This document shows, one piece after another, positions 51,806 to 60,295 of a stretch of 64,000 nt of DNA. Both the position numbers and the translations under genes were made by a program. Positions within the stretch are counted from its first letter, which is position 1. Every line of letters starts with the position of its first letter. The DNA lies in the NCBI GenBank assembly GCA_001507425.1, contig LMAJ01000023.1, forward strand, positions 1 through 64,000. Reading direction: 5' to 3'. The notes under the pieces are model-generated. The model worked only from the letters and a program-made list of their open reading frames with translations. It did not search any database and was not told the DNA's origin. Source of the stretch: Flavobacteriaceae bacterium CRH. GTDB lineage: Bacteria > Bacteroidota > Bacteroidia > Flavobacteriales > Flavobacteriaceae.

Positions 51806-51906
51806 ACTCATATTTTAGGAAATTATATATAGTTCTATTAGTTTATGCAATCCCTAAGTAGATAAAACTTATTGTTATTTAAAGATTTTGATCTAAAATG
51901 AGAAAA

Positions 51907-52626
51907 CTACTCCATTTTAGGTTTAGAATCGGCTTTATAACTGCTTTTTGGATCACTCATATTAACCTCTTTTGTTAGTTTTCCTTTTAAATAAAATTGC
52001 CACATTCCAGCTTTTTTTCCGTTCAGGAATTTACCTTTTGAGGCTACTACACCATCAGAATCATAAAAAACAGCATCACCATTATATTGATCGTTGGCAT
52101 AAGTAGTTTGTTCTAAAATAATTCCGTTTTGTCCAAACTTCTTATAAACCCCTTCTTTCTTACCATTTTTATAAGTCATTTCTTCCGCAACTTTCGAATT
52201 TGGATAATAAACAGTTCTTGGTCCTTCAAGTTTTCCGTTTTTATAATTTTCGACTGCCATTATTATTTTAGACGCTTTGTGATAATACTTCCATTCGCCT
52301 TCGTAGTTTTTTCCAATCACTTTTCCTTCACTTACTACATTTTTACTCTGATCGTAAAAAATGTTATAAGCACTTCCATCGTTAGCAGTAAAATCTCTGG
52401 TTGCAATTACATCGCCTTTTTTGGTATCATCAAAAAATTTAAATACTCCTGTTTCCTTTCCGTGATTAAAAGTACCTTCATAACGAGGACGTTTAGAAAC
52501 TTCATAAATTCCTTTCCACAGGCCATCTTTCTTTCCGCTGGCATCTAGTTTATTGAGGTCAGTCTGAGCAGTTATTACAAAAGCATTCAATAATGCTAAT
52601 CCAAAAATTATTCTTTTTAAAATCAT
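51907..52626 (-). CDS. Exported MORN/YwqK-like repeat protein
   Basis: 239 residues. Signal peptide MILKRIIFGLALLNAFVITAQ. About seven MORN-like repeats (GKKDGLWKGIYEVSKRPRYEG, YKNGKLEGPRTVYYPNSKVAE, YKNGKKEGVYKKFGQNGIILE, FLNGKKAGMWQFYLKG), then a Lys/Ser-rich tail. Annotation pipelines often call such proteins YwqK antitoxins; no toxin gene is adjacent here. A structural or envelope role is more likely. It lies about 90 bp downstream of yidC, with a terminator between, so it is probably a separate transcript. Confidence 0.82.
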   Translation of the reverse strand: MILKRIIFGLALLNAFVITAQTDLNKLDASGKKDGLWKGIYEVSKRPRYEGTFNHGKETGVFKFFDDTKKGDVIATRDFTANDGSAYNIFYDQSKNVVSEGKVIGKNYEGEWKYYHKASKIIMAVENYKNGKLEGPRTVYYPNSKVAEEMTYKNGKKEGVYKKFGQNGIILEQTTYANDQYNGDAVFYDSDGVVASKGKFLNGKKAGMWQFYLKGKLTKEVNMSDPKSSYKADSKPKME

Positions 52627-52684
52627 CGTATATTCAATTTTAAACTTAAACGAAATTGTACTTTATAAAGTATTTACAGGTATA

Positions 52685-52712
52685 AAAAAATCCCGATAAA
52701 TCGAGATTTTTT
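52685..52712 (-). terminator. Terminator downstream of yidC
   Basis: AAAAAATC and GATTTTTT flank CGAT/ATCG with one C-A mismatch, followed on the minus strand by T-rich sequence. The T-run is clear; the stem is imperfect. Confidence 0.65.
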
Positions 52713-52718
52713 ATTGTA

Positions 52719-54626
52719 TTATTTTTTCTTATTCTGAGTCTTTGCAGCTTCTTGTTGCTCCATAACTTCCTGAAGGCGTTTTTGAAACTTACTTTGTTTT
52801 TTTGGCTCCTTCAATTTATTTTCCTGAATCTGAGCGTGAATTTTATCCGTATCAACAATGTAGTTTTTAATTACAAACATAATTCCGATTGTAATTAAGT
52901 TAGAGATAAAGTTATATAAACTCAAACCTGCACCATAACTGTTGAAGAAAATTAACATCATTAAAGGCGAAACATAAATCATGATTTTCATCATTTTTGC
53001 CATATCCGGCATACCTTCTTGCTGAGGCGCTGCCATTTGCTGATCTCCTGAAGTCATTTTCATATAGAAGAAAATCGCAATTGCTGCCAAAATTGGAAAC
53101 AAACTGATATGATCTCCATATAATGGAATGTTAAACGGCAATTTTACAACCGAGTCAAATGAAGACAAATCGTCTGCCCAAAGGAAACCTTTTTGTCTTA
53201 ACTCAAAAGCTGACGGGAAGAACTGAAATGATGCATACATAAACGGAAGCTGAATCAATGCCGGAATACATCCTGCCATTGGGTTTACCCCTGCTTTATT
53301 GTATAATTTCATCGTTTCTTGCTGTTTCTTCATTGGGTCTTTTTTGAATTTTTCTCCCAACTCTGTGATTTCAGGACGTAAAACTTTCATTTTAGCCTGA
53401 GACAAGAATGATTTATAAGTAATTGGCGACATAGCCAATTTAATAAGAATTGTAAAAATGATAATTGCAATTCCATAAGCAATATAAGAACTTAAGAATC
53501 CAAATAAAGGAATAAATACCCATCTATTAATCCAACCAAAAATTCCCCAACCTAATGGAATAATTTTTTGAAAATTTCTATCATATGATTTTAATACTTT
53601 ATAATCAGATGGCCCAAAATACCAACTCATTTTATAATCAACTTCTCCATTAGAGAAAGCTAAAGGAACTGTAGCTTTGAATTGTTTTGTAAAAACAGTA
53701 TCAATCTTATCATCTTTAACTAAATCATCTGATTGTAGTTTCGATTTTTCAAATGGTTTTTCAGTTGATAAAATAGTCGCAAAAAAGTGTTGTTTAAAAG
53801 CAATATAACTTACTTTTTCAGGAGCTTCTTCTTTTCCCTGACCGTGACTACTTACATTACTGTATTTTTCATCTCCATATTCATAATCAATCTCCGTAAA
53901 ACGGTTGTCATACGCTACACTTTTCTCGTTTCTGTATGTTTTTAAATCCCAAACTAAATCTAATGGTTTAGCAGAATTTAAAACTTTATTCAATCCTTGA
54001 GAACGAATATCAAAACCAACTAAATAATCGTTTGGTTTTAATATGTATTTATATTCTAAAAATTCATTAGCCCCAGCTTTTAAACGCATTGTCAAAACCT
54101 GATCTGCACCAACTTTTGTTAAAGTTGGTTCAAAAAACAAATCTTTAGAATTTAAAGTTCTGTTGTCATTAGTTTGCAGTTGAATATTTAAATTAGCATT
54201 GTTATCTTTAATCAACTCAACTAATTCACCTGAACCTTTTTTGAACTTTTCGAATTCTTTAAGAGTAGCTTCAACTATATAACCACCTTTATTAGCGATT
54301 TTAAGTATCATCTTTTCGTTTTCGATAGTTGTAAAAGATTCTTTAGCAGAAGGAAGCGTAGCAGAATATGCAAATCCGCCTAAAGTTTTTTGCAATTGAG
54401 CCAACTGAACAGTATCGCCCGGAGTTGCAGCAGCAACTGGCAAAACAGCTGTTTTAGTTTTATCAGCTTTAGCTTGAGCTTCTTGTTTAGCTACTAATTC
54501 TTTCTTGGCTTTTTCAGCAGCAATTTCTTTATCAGAAGGCTGATTTTGGTACATAATCCAAATCAAAATTCCAAATATTAATACAAAACCAATGATTGAA
54601 TTAAGATCAAATTTTTTTTCTTCCAT
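52719..54626 (-). CDS. yidC: Membrane protein insertase YidC
   Basis: 635 residues. N-terminal helix (SIIGFVLIFGILIWIMYQNQ), Ala/Lys-rich linker, a large periplasmic beta domain (about 85-355), then the five-helix insertase core: GWGIFGWINRWVFIPLFGFLSS, YGIAIIIFTILIKLAMSPITYKSFLSQAKMKVLRPEI, NPMAGCIPALIQLPFMYASFQFFPSAFELRQKGFLWADDLSS, and MMKIMIYVSPLMMLIFFNSYGAGLSLYNFISN. The Lys/Gln-rich C-terminal tail (KKQSKFQKRLQEVMEQQ) can bind ribosomes. Inserts inner-membrane proteins alone or with SecYEG. It lies 80 bp downstream of pyrG, a pairing common in Bacteroidota. Confidence 0.97.
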   Translation of the reverse strand: MEEKKFDLNSIIGFVLIFGILIWIMYQNQPSDKEIAAEKAKKELVAKQEAQAKADKTKTAVLPVAAATPGDTVQLAQLQKTLGGFAYSATLPSAKESFTTIENEKMILKIANKGGYIVEATLKEFEKFKKGSGELVELIKDNNANLNIQLQTNDNRTLNSKDLFFEPTLTKVGADQVLTMRLKAGANEFLEYKYILKPNDYLVGFDIRSQGLNKVLNSAKPLDLVWDLKTYRNEKSVAYDNRFTEIDYEYGDEKYSNVSSHGQGKEEAPEKVSYIAFKQHFFATILSTEKPFEKSKLQSDDLVKDDKIDTVFTKQFKATVPLAFSNGEVDYKMSWYFGPSDYKVLKSYDRNFQKIIPLGWGIFGWINRWVFIPLFGFLSSYIAYGIAIIIFTILIKLAMSPITYKSFLSQAKMKVLRPEITELGEKFKKDPMKKQQETMKLYNKAGVNPMAGCIPALIQLPFMYASFQFFPSAFELRQKGFLWADDLSSFDSVVKLPFNIPLYGDHISLFPILAAIAIFFYMKMTSGDQQMAAPQQEGMPDMAKMMKIMIYVSPLMMLIFFNSYGAGLSLYNFISNLITIGIMFVIKNYIVDTDKIHAQIQENKLKEPKKQSKFQKRLQEVMEQQEAAKTQNKKK

Positions 54627-54706
54627 TATAATTTAAAAAAGGTTATTCGTTTAAGGCTATTAGTTATGAGTTTGACTCAAACGTTACATCCTCTCAGAAT
54701 TAATTA

Positions 54707-56320
54707 TTATTTTTTATGCGTATTTACTGCAGCAGCCACAAAATGCACAAAAATTGGATGTGGATTTGCAACGGTACTTTTGTATTCAGGGTGGTATTGT
54801 ACACCAATGAAAAACGGGTGATTTTCTAACTCGATGATTTCAACCAAACCAGTATCCGGATTTACTCCAGAAGCCTTTAATCCAGCCTTTTGCAATTCAT
54901 CTGCGTATTTATTATTGTATTCGTAACGGTGACGGTGACGTTCTGAAATTGTTTTTTGACCGTAGATTTTATGTGCTAAAGTATTTGGCTTAATATCACA
55001 TTTCCAGGCACCAAGACGCATTGTTCCACCTTTATCTGTAATTGTTTTTTGCTCTTCCATCAAATTCACAACCGGATGAGGCGTTTTCTCATTCATCTCA
55101 GTAGAATTCGCTTCTGCATAACCTAAAATATTTCTTGAATATTCGATTACAGACATTTGCATTCCTAAACAAATTCCGAAAAACGGAATATTATTTTCAC
55201 GTGCAAAACGAACTGCTTCAATTTTTCCTTCAATACCTCTTTCTCCAAAACCAGGTGCAACTAAAACCCCGTCAAGAGATCCTAATTTCTCTTCAATATT
55301 ATCACTTGTAATATGTTCTGAATGTATAGAAATTACGTTAACTTTAGTTTCGTTTGAAGCTCCCGCATGAATAAATGCTTCTAAAATAGATTTGTAACAA
55401 TCCTGCATTTCTACGTATTTTCCAATCAAACCAATATTTACAGTGTGTTTTGGATTTTTTAATCTGCGTAAAAAAGTATTCCAGTTTTTTAAATCCGGAG
55501 CGGCTTTTTTAGGTAAATCTAATTTTTTCAAAGCTACTACATCTAATCCTTCTTCAAGCATTAAATTTGGAACTTCGTATATTGTTGAAGCGTCAATAGA
55601 CTGAATTACAGCTTCTCTTTTTACATTACAAAATAAAGCTAATTTATTACGCAATTCATCTGAAAGCTCGTGCTCTGTTCTACAAACTAAAATATCAGCT
55701 TTGATACCACTTTCCATCAATGTTTTTACGGAGTGTTGTGTAGGTTTTGTTTTTAATTCACCTGCAGCAGCCAAAAATGGAACTAATGTTAAATGAATAA
55801 CAATTCCGTTATTTTCTCCCAGCTCCCAAACCAACTGACGAACAGACTCTATATAAGGTAAAGATTCAATATCACCTACCGTTCCGCCAATTTCTGTAAT
55901 TACAATATCATAATCGCCTGATTTACCAAGCAATTGCATTCTGTCTTTAATTTCATTCGTAATATGAGGTACAACCTGAACCGTTTTTCCTAAAAACTCC
56001 CCTCTTCTTTCTTTTTCAATAACCGAAAGATAAACTCTTCCTGTAGTAACGTTATTAGCCTGAGAAGTAGGAACGTTCAAAAAACGTTCGTAGTGACCTA
56101 AATCTAAATCAGTTTCAGCACCATCATCTGTTACATAACACTCTCCATGTTCGTACGGGTTTAGTGTCCCCGGATCTACATTAATATACGGATCGAATTT
56201 TTGAATTGTTGTACGGTAACCTCTTCCTTGTAACAATTTTGCTAAAGATGCTGCGATAATTCCTTTTCCTAAAGAAGAAGTCACACCGCCTGTAACAAAA
56301 ATATATTTTGTTTGATTCAT
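54707..56320 (-). CDS. pyrG: CTP synthase
   Basis: 537 residues from ATG 56320. Converts UTP to CTP with glutamine as nitrogen donor. Synthetase domain: KYIFVTGGVTSSLGKGIIAASLA, FDPYINVDPGTLNPYEHGECYVTDDGAETDLDLGHYERF. Class I glutamine amidotransferase domain: GVLVAPGFGERGIEGK, FFGICLGMQMSVIEYSR with the nucleophile Cys, and QYHPEYKS with the catalytic His and Glu. An upstream extension of the frame (24 residues rich in Leu, Phe and Asn) reads through the promoter and is not part of the protein. Confidence 0.97.
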   Translation of the reverse strand: MNQTKYIFVTGGVTSSLGKGIIAASLAKLLQGRGYRTTIQKFDPYINVDPGTLNPYEHGECYVTDDGAETDLDLGHYERFLNVPTSQANNVTTGRVYLSVIEKERRGEFLGKTVQVVPHITNEIKDRMQLLGKSGDYDIVITEIGGTVGDIESLPYIESVRQLVWELGENNGIVIHLTLVPFLAAAGELKTKPTQHSVKTLMESGIKADILVCRTEHELSDELRNKLALFCNVKREAVIQSIDASTIYEVPNLMLEEGLDVVALKKLDLPKKAAPDLKNWNTFLRRLKNPKHTVNIGLIGKYVEMQDCYKSILEAFIHAGASNETKVNVISIHSEHITSDNIEEKLGSLDGVLVAPGFGERGIEGKIEAVRFARENNIPFFGICLGMQMSVIEYSRNILGYAEANSTEMNEKTPHPVVNLMEEQKTITDKGGTMRLGAWKCDIKPNTLAHKIYGQKTISERHRHRYEYNNKYADELQKAGLKASGVNPDTGLVEIIELENHPFFIGVQYHPEYKSTVANPHPIFVHFVAAAVNTHKK

Positions 56321-56359
56321 TCTGTTGTTGTTTGTATTGTAGTTGTGTAAAAAACTTGG

Positions 56360-56367
56360 CAAAAGTA
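56360..56367 (-). promoter_or_regulatory. pyrG -7 box
   Basis: TACTTTTG on the minus strand, with a TTG 22 nt upstream (56392-56390), fits the Bacteroidota promoter. It lies inside the extended reading frame, which supports ATG 56320. Confidence 0.6.
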
Positions 56368-56510
56368 CAAATTTAATTAGACAATTTATCAATTAGATAT
56401 TGAGATAATTTGCAAATTTTTAAACAGAACGATTACTTCCTTTTATAATCGATAATTTTAACTTTTAATTAAAGGTTTTATTGAAGAATGTGTTGCTTTC
56501 AAAAAATAAT

Positions 56511-56903
56511 TTAAATAAGGATCAAGTTGTAAAATGAAAAAATGAAGTATGCAAAACTAAAAACTACATCAAAATTTCTAACCAAATTAAAATTTGAAAG
56601 CTTAATAACAGCATTGATAGTAATACGAAACAATAATTGAACAAGAAAAAACAAAAAGATTTTTATACTATAAGTATTCAGAAAAATGGCTTCTTTAAAA
56701 TTAAATCTCAGAATCTGCGAAAAAGCTCTCGTTAACCCACGGCTTTTGCAATAAGCCTCAGGCAAACCTTCGCAGGACGATCGCAAACCAATATTGATTA
56801 AGGGCGACAGATAACTATAAAAAAAGATAAACAGGATTAATAGAGCAAAAATCGTGTTTATCTTTTTATAAGAATCTATTTTGTAAGATGTTTTGACCTC
56901 CAC
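56511..56903 (-). CDS. DUF2752-like membrane protein
   Basis: 130 residues, three hydrophobic helices. The short motif CKSRGLTRAFSQILRFNFKEAIFLN matches the CGLTRAF core of DUF2752, although the usual CPxCG start is altered to CKSRG. The start is GTG (56903), 12 bp after the stop of the DUF4190-like gene, so they are likely one transcript. Function unknown; an inner-membrane location is inferred from the helices. Confidence 0.75.
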   Translation of the reverse strand: MEVKTSYKIDSYKKINTIFALLILFIFFYSYLSPLINIGLRSSCEGLPEAYCKSRGLTRAFSQILRFNFKEAIFLNTYSIKIFLFFLVQLLFRITINAVIKLSNFNLVRNFDVVFSFAYFIFSFYNLILI

Positions 56904-56915
56904 AAAAAAGTATAT

Positions 56916-57335
56916 TTATTTTGATTCTTCAGCTGTAATAACTGAATCAATTACAATTTCGGCATCGTTATTTAGAGAATCGTGTTTTTGAATTTTTTCT
57001 GTTTGAACCTTTAGAGAATCAATAGCATTGCTTATTTCATCTTTATGAGAAAGCATAGCTACTCCCAAAATACCTAATGTAACGACCAGCCAAATAAAAA
57101 TAAATACTGTCGTAGCAATTCCTACCAATAAACCCGCTATCGGCATTGTTGTAGAGGCATTTTCTTTTTTAGCCTGAGATATTCCAATCGCACCAAAAAC
57201 AATTGACAAAACTCCCATAATTACTGCAACAAAACCTAAACATGGGAGAAAAGCTGCAATACCGCCTACAATCCCTAATATTAAAGCAGCAACACCCATT
57301 CCCTGGCCTGCATCCGATTGATAATTTATCTTCAT
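56916..57335 (-). CDS. DUF4190-like membrane protein
   Basis: 139 residues. Two Gly/Ala-rich hairpin helices (GMGVAALILGIVGGIAAFLPCLGFVAVIMGVLSIVFGAIGISQAKKENA, then MPIAGLLVGIATTVFIFIWLVVTLG) with the ALILGI...LGIVFGxIGxSQAKK pattern of DUF4190. A hydrophilic C-terminal tail of about 45 residues, rich in Asp and Glu, follows. Function unknown. It is cotranscribed with the DUF2752-like gene by spacing. Confidence 0.8.
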   Translation of the reverse strand: MKINYQSDAGQGMGVAALILGIVGGIAAFLPCLGFVAVIMGVLSIVFGAIGISQAKKENASTTMPIAGLLVGIATTVFIFIWLVVTLGILGVAMLSHKDEISNAIDSLKVQTEKIQKHDSLNNDAEIVIDSVITAEESK

Positions 57336-57495
57336 CTTTTATTTGTTAATTTTACAAAAATAGAGAAACCTTAACTCGAAAATAATATTAAAAAACAAAG
57401 TTATCAACAAGTAAAAATGACTCTTCTTACTAACTTTTACAAAATTAGAAGTTACATTTTTTTTTAAAGTTTTAGATAATTTCTGACGATCGGAT

Positions 57496-57732
57496 TTACT
57501 TTAAAGGTTTCGGATACTGCTTTTTAATATTCCGAATCAATTCTTCCAATCCATTTAATTTTAACTCGTAAATAAGCGCCAATTGTTGCCCTAATTCTCC
57601 ATTAGGAAATCCTTTATTATGATACCAAACCACATAATATTCAGGTAAATCGATTAAAAAACGACCTTCGTATTTTCCGAAAGGCATTTTGGTGTGCGCT
57701 AATTTGATGAGATTTTTTTTGTCTTGTTCCAT
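57496..57732 (-). CDS. DUF3820 family small protein
   Basis: 78 residues. The motif MPFGKYEGRFLIDLPEYYVVWYHNKGFPNGELGQQLALIYELKLNGLEELI is that of DUF3820, a small cytosolic family sometimes named quorum-sensing-regulated virulence factor after a Pseudomonas homologue. That role cannot be assumed here. It is a single gene; a 13-bp inverted repeat ends 16 nt before its start, on its leader side. Confidence 0.85.
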   Translation of the reverse strand: MEQDKKNLIKLAHTKMPFGKYEGRFLIDLPEYYVVWYHNKGFPNGELGQQLALIYELKLNGLEELIRNIKKQYPKPLK

Positions 57733-57747
57733 TTTTTTGAAGAAAAA

Positions 57748-57791
57748 AGAAGCAAGAAGAAAGAATATAGATTTTCTCTCTTCTTGCTTCT
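57748..57791. promoter_or_regulatory. 13-bp inverted repeat upstream of the DUF3820 gene
   Basis: AGAAGCAAGAAGA (57748-57760) and TCTTCTTGCTTCT (57779-57791) are perfectly complementary with an 18-nt loop, 16 nt from the start codon at 57732. It could be an mRNA leader hairpin or an operator. No T-run follows on the gene strand. Confidence 0.55.
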
Positions 57792-57826
57792 AATGGTACA
57801 AAGCTATTGTATTTTTTTTATTTTTC

Positions 57827-57886
57827 GCCACAGATTAAAGGATTAAAATGATTTTATTATTCTGTGAAAATCTTTTAATCTGTGGC
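57827..57886. repeat. 18-bp inverted repeat containing a dispersed repeat copy
   Basis: GCCACAGATTAAAGGATT (57827-57844) pairs with 57869-57886 at 17 of 18 positions. On the minus strand it follows nagB and is trailed by A/T-rich sequence, so it may end that transcript. Positions 57829-57854 match 36565-36590 at 22 of 26 bases. Confidence 0.65.
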
Positions 57887-57896
57887 AAAAAAAACT

Positions 57897-57930
57897 TAAC
57901 GTCTTAGTTCCTCAGAACCTTAGCACCTTA
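57897..57930. repeat. Dispersed 3'-end repeat, inverted copy overlapping the nagB stop
   Basis: Read on the minus strand it is ACTAAGGTGCTAAGGTTC followed by TGAGGAACTAAGACG, the same wording as 37857-37893. The nagB stop codon TAA lies within the first ACTAAGG. Confidence 0.65.
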
Positions 57931-59856
57931 GTAATGCCATCTCACGAAAGCTTCCATTGCGGCATAACTTGCTAAACCTAATTGCTGGTACAAAGCAGCT
58001 GTTTCGCGGTTTCTGTCTTCGGCTCTTTGCCAAAATTCTCTGGCATCAGTTCCCTGAAAAACAACACCATCTTTTTGAGATTGGTGTTTGAAAATTCCGT
58101 GACGTTTTGACAAAACCTGATCAGGGCTCATTGGCACAGCCATTTCAACTTCGTCAATTCCCCATTCCTGCCAAGCTCCGCGGTATAACCACAACCAGCA
58201 ATCATCCATAAATGATTTTGGTTTTAATACTTTTACAGCTTCAAAAATAGCATCCAGACAAACTTTATGTGTTCCGTGCGGATCTGCTAAATCTCCTGCA
58301 GCGTAAATTTGGTGTGGTTTTATTTTTTCAATTAAATCAACTGTTAATTGAATATCCTCCGGTCCGATTGGTTTCTTTTCGATGGTTCCGGTTTCATAAA
58401 ACGGAAGTTCCATAAAATGAATTTGATCATCGTTCAGACCCACAAAATGACTTGTTGCTCTTGCCTCACCTTTTCTGATTAATCCTTTTATATAACGTAC
58501 TTCAGGAATATCAATTTCACTGTTCTTTTTATTGGTTAAAAAAGTAACTGCCTTTTGATAAATATTCTCTGCTTCTGCACTTTTGATACCGAATTTTTCA
58601 TTGTAATCTGTAACGAATCTTGCAAAACGCAACGCTTCATCATCTGCTACAGCAATATTCCCTGAGGTTTGATACGCTACATGCACTTCATGCCCCTGCT
58701 CTTGCAAACGCATAAAAGTTCCTCCCATACTGATAATATCATCATCCGGATGCGGGCTAAAAATCAATACACGTTTTTTAGCAGGTTCTGCTCTTTCAGG
58801 ACGGTTTGAATCATCTGCATTTGGTTTTCCACCCGGCCATCCTGTAATTGTATTTTGTAACTTATTAAATATTTTAATATTGATGTCGTATGCCGGACCT
58901 GAATCTGCCAATAAATCGCTCATTCCGTTTTCGATATAATCGGCATCAGTAAGCATTAAAATTGGTTTTTTTAGATCTAATGCCAATCCTAAAACTGCTT
59001 TACGGATTAATTTATCAGACCAGATTACTTTTTCAACCAGCCAAGGTCTGTTGATTCTCGTTAGTTTAGAAGACGCTTCTTTGTCTAAAACAAAAACTGC
59101 ATTATTATGTTCTTGCAAAAATGAAGCTGGAATCTGGTTCGTCACTTCATCTTCAACCGATTTTTTGATGATATTGGCTTTTCCTTCTCCCCAGGCCATC
59201 AAAATAACCTGTTTAGCTTCCATAATTTTTTTAACCCCAAGTGTAATTGCCGTTCTTGGTGTATTGCTTAATCCTGAAAAATCTTTGCTTGCGGCAACTC
59301 TTGTGATATGATCAAGCGCCACCAAACGTGTTTTTGAATTTTGAAGCGAACCTGACTCGTTAAAACCAATATGTCCGTTTCCTCCAATTCCAAGAATTTG
59401 CAAATCGATTCCGCCCAAAGCTTCAATTTTAGCTTCGTATTCATGGCAATAATCTGCAATTTGTTCTTTCGTTAAAAGTCCGTCAGGAACATGAGCGTTT
59501 TCAGGCAGAATATCAACGTGATCAAACAACAGTTCTTTCATAAAACGAACATAACTATTGATTGAATTTGGTTCCATCGGATAATATTCATCCAGATTAA
59601 AACTGATTACATTCTTAAAACTCAAACCTTCTTCTTTATGCAAGCGCACTAATTCAGCATACAATCCTTTTGGAGAAGAACCTGTTGCCAAACCTAGAAT
59701 ACAAGGCTTGTTTTCTTTTTGTTTTGATTGAATTAAAGCTGCAATTTCTTTTGCAACTGCTTTTGAAGCATCAGATGAATTATCAAAAACAACCGTATTG
59801 ATGTTTTCGAAACGTTTCTCGAAGCCTGTCGCTTTGTCTATTTTACTTTTTAACAT
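57928..59856 (-). CDS. nagB: Glucosamine-6-phosphate deaminase fused to LmbE/PIG-L deacetylase domain
   Basis: 642 residues. Residues 1 to about 290: NagB, converting glucosamine-6-phosphate to fructose-6-phosphate and ammonia (LGLATGSSPKGLYAELVRL, VISFNLDEYYPM, LGIGGNGHIGFNESGS with the catalytic Asp, Glu and His). Residues about 365-640: LmbE/PIG-L-like domain (VLIFSPHPDDDIISMGGTFMRL with the zinc motif HPDD; GDLADPHGTHKV supplying the third ligand), which in other proteins removes N-acetyl groups from sugars. The fusion could take acetylated substrate to fructose-6-phosphate in one polypeptide. The same fusion is common in Bacteroidota. The last codons overlap a dispersed repeat. Confidence 0.93.
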   Translation of the reverse strand: MLKSKIDKATGFEKRFENINTVVFDNSSDASKAVAKEIAALIQSKQKENKPCILGLATGSSPKGLYAELVRLHKEEGLSFKNVISFNLDEYYPMEPNSINSYVRFMKELLFDHVDILPENAHVPDGLLTKEQIADYCHEYEAKIEALGGIDLQILGIGGNGHIGFNESGSLQNSKTRLVALDHITRVAASKDFSGLSNTPRTAITLGVKKIMEAKQVILMAWGEGKANIIKKSVEDEVTNQIPASFLQEHNNAVFVLDKEASSKLTRINRPWLVEKVIWSDKLIRKAVLGLALDLKKPILMLTDADYIENGMSDLLADSGPAYDINIKIFNKLQNTITGWPGGKPNADDSNRPERAEPAKKRVLIFSPHPDDDIISMGGTFMRLQEQGHEVHVAYQTSGNIAVADDEALRFARFVTDYNEKFGIKSAEAENIYQKAVTFLTNKKNSEIDIPEVRYIKGLIRKGEARATSHFVGLNDDQIHFMELPFYETGTIEKKPIGPEDIQLTVDLIEKIKPHQIYAAGDLADPHGTHKVCLDAIFEAVKVLKPKSFMDDCWLWLYRGAWQEWGIDEVEMAVPMSPDQVLSKRHGIFKHQSQKDGVVFQGTDAREFWQRAEDRNRETAALYQQLGLASYAAMEAFVRWHY

Positions 59857-60245
59857 AACTATATATTTTCTTTTATTTTTATTTTTTTGGTTTATTTAAG
59901 TGATTTTCAGAAGTCTTAAATTCTATTAAAAACAAATTAAAATACTTAAAATCAATACAATACAAATATAAAACCTTTCAAATCACAATACAAGAAAACT
60001 TACTTTACCCGTTAAACCAGAAATTGATTTAAAAATTCAGTTAAATCTTCAGCATCTTGCAAATTATTATTCCTGAATTGCAATTATTTTGTAAATGTAT
60101 GCATTTTTTTTGCAATACCAAGAAAATACAACTTAATAACTTTTTCTTAACTGCCTGTTATATATGTAAAATATAAACAGTTTTTCAAAATTTTATCATT
60201 AATTCCGAGATGCATATTTTTTGCAATATTTTTTTGCATTAAACG
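59857..60245. promoter_or_regulatory. Long nagB upstream region with a 19-bp direct repeat
   Basis: About 390 bp without a gene. ATGCATTTTTTTTGCAATA (60099-60117) and ATGCATATTTTTTGCAATA (60210-60228) are 18 of 19 identical, 111 bp apart. A further TTTTTTTGCATT and a TTGCAATATTG lie to their right. The repeats could be operator sites for a regulator of nagB, but poly-T content makes chance similarity possible. I found no convincing -7/-33 pair. Confidence 0.5.
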
Positions 60246-60275
60246 AAAAAAGCCATCAGTTTCCTGATGGCTTTT
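60246..60275 (-). terminator. Terminator of the LysM-OsmC operon
   Basis: Stem AAAAAAGCCATCAG with CTGATGGCTTTT (60246-60259 and 60264-60275), loop TTTC, downstream of the OsmC gene on the minus strand. Confidence 0.85.
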
Positions 60276-60295
60276 GCAATATTGTTATTATTTAA

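Noticed and set aside
51907..52626. Toxin-antitoxin system suggested by the YwqK name
   Set aside because: No toxin gene adjoins it, and the repeats fit MORN-type structural proteins.
56321..56392. 24-residue extension of pyrG
   Set aside because: It contains the -7 box and is not part of CTP synthase.
59857..60245. Possible small RNA or tRNA in the nagB gap
   Set aside because: No cloverleaf and no stable fold apart from the terminator at its right edge; only AT-rich repeats.
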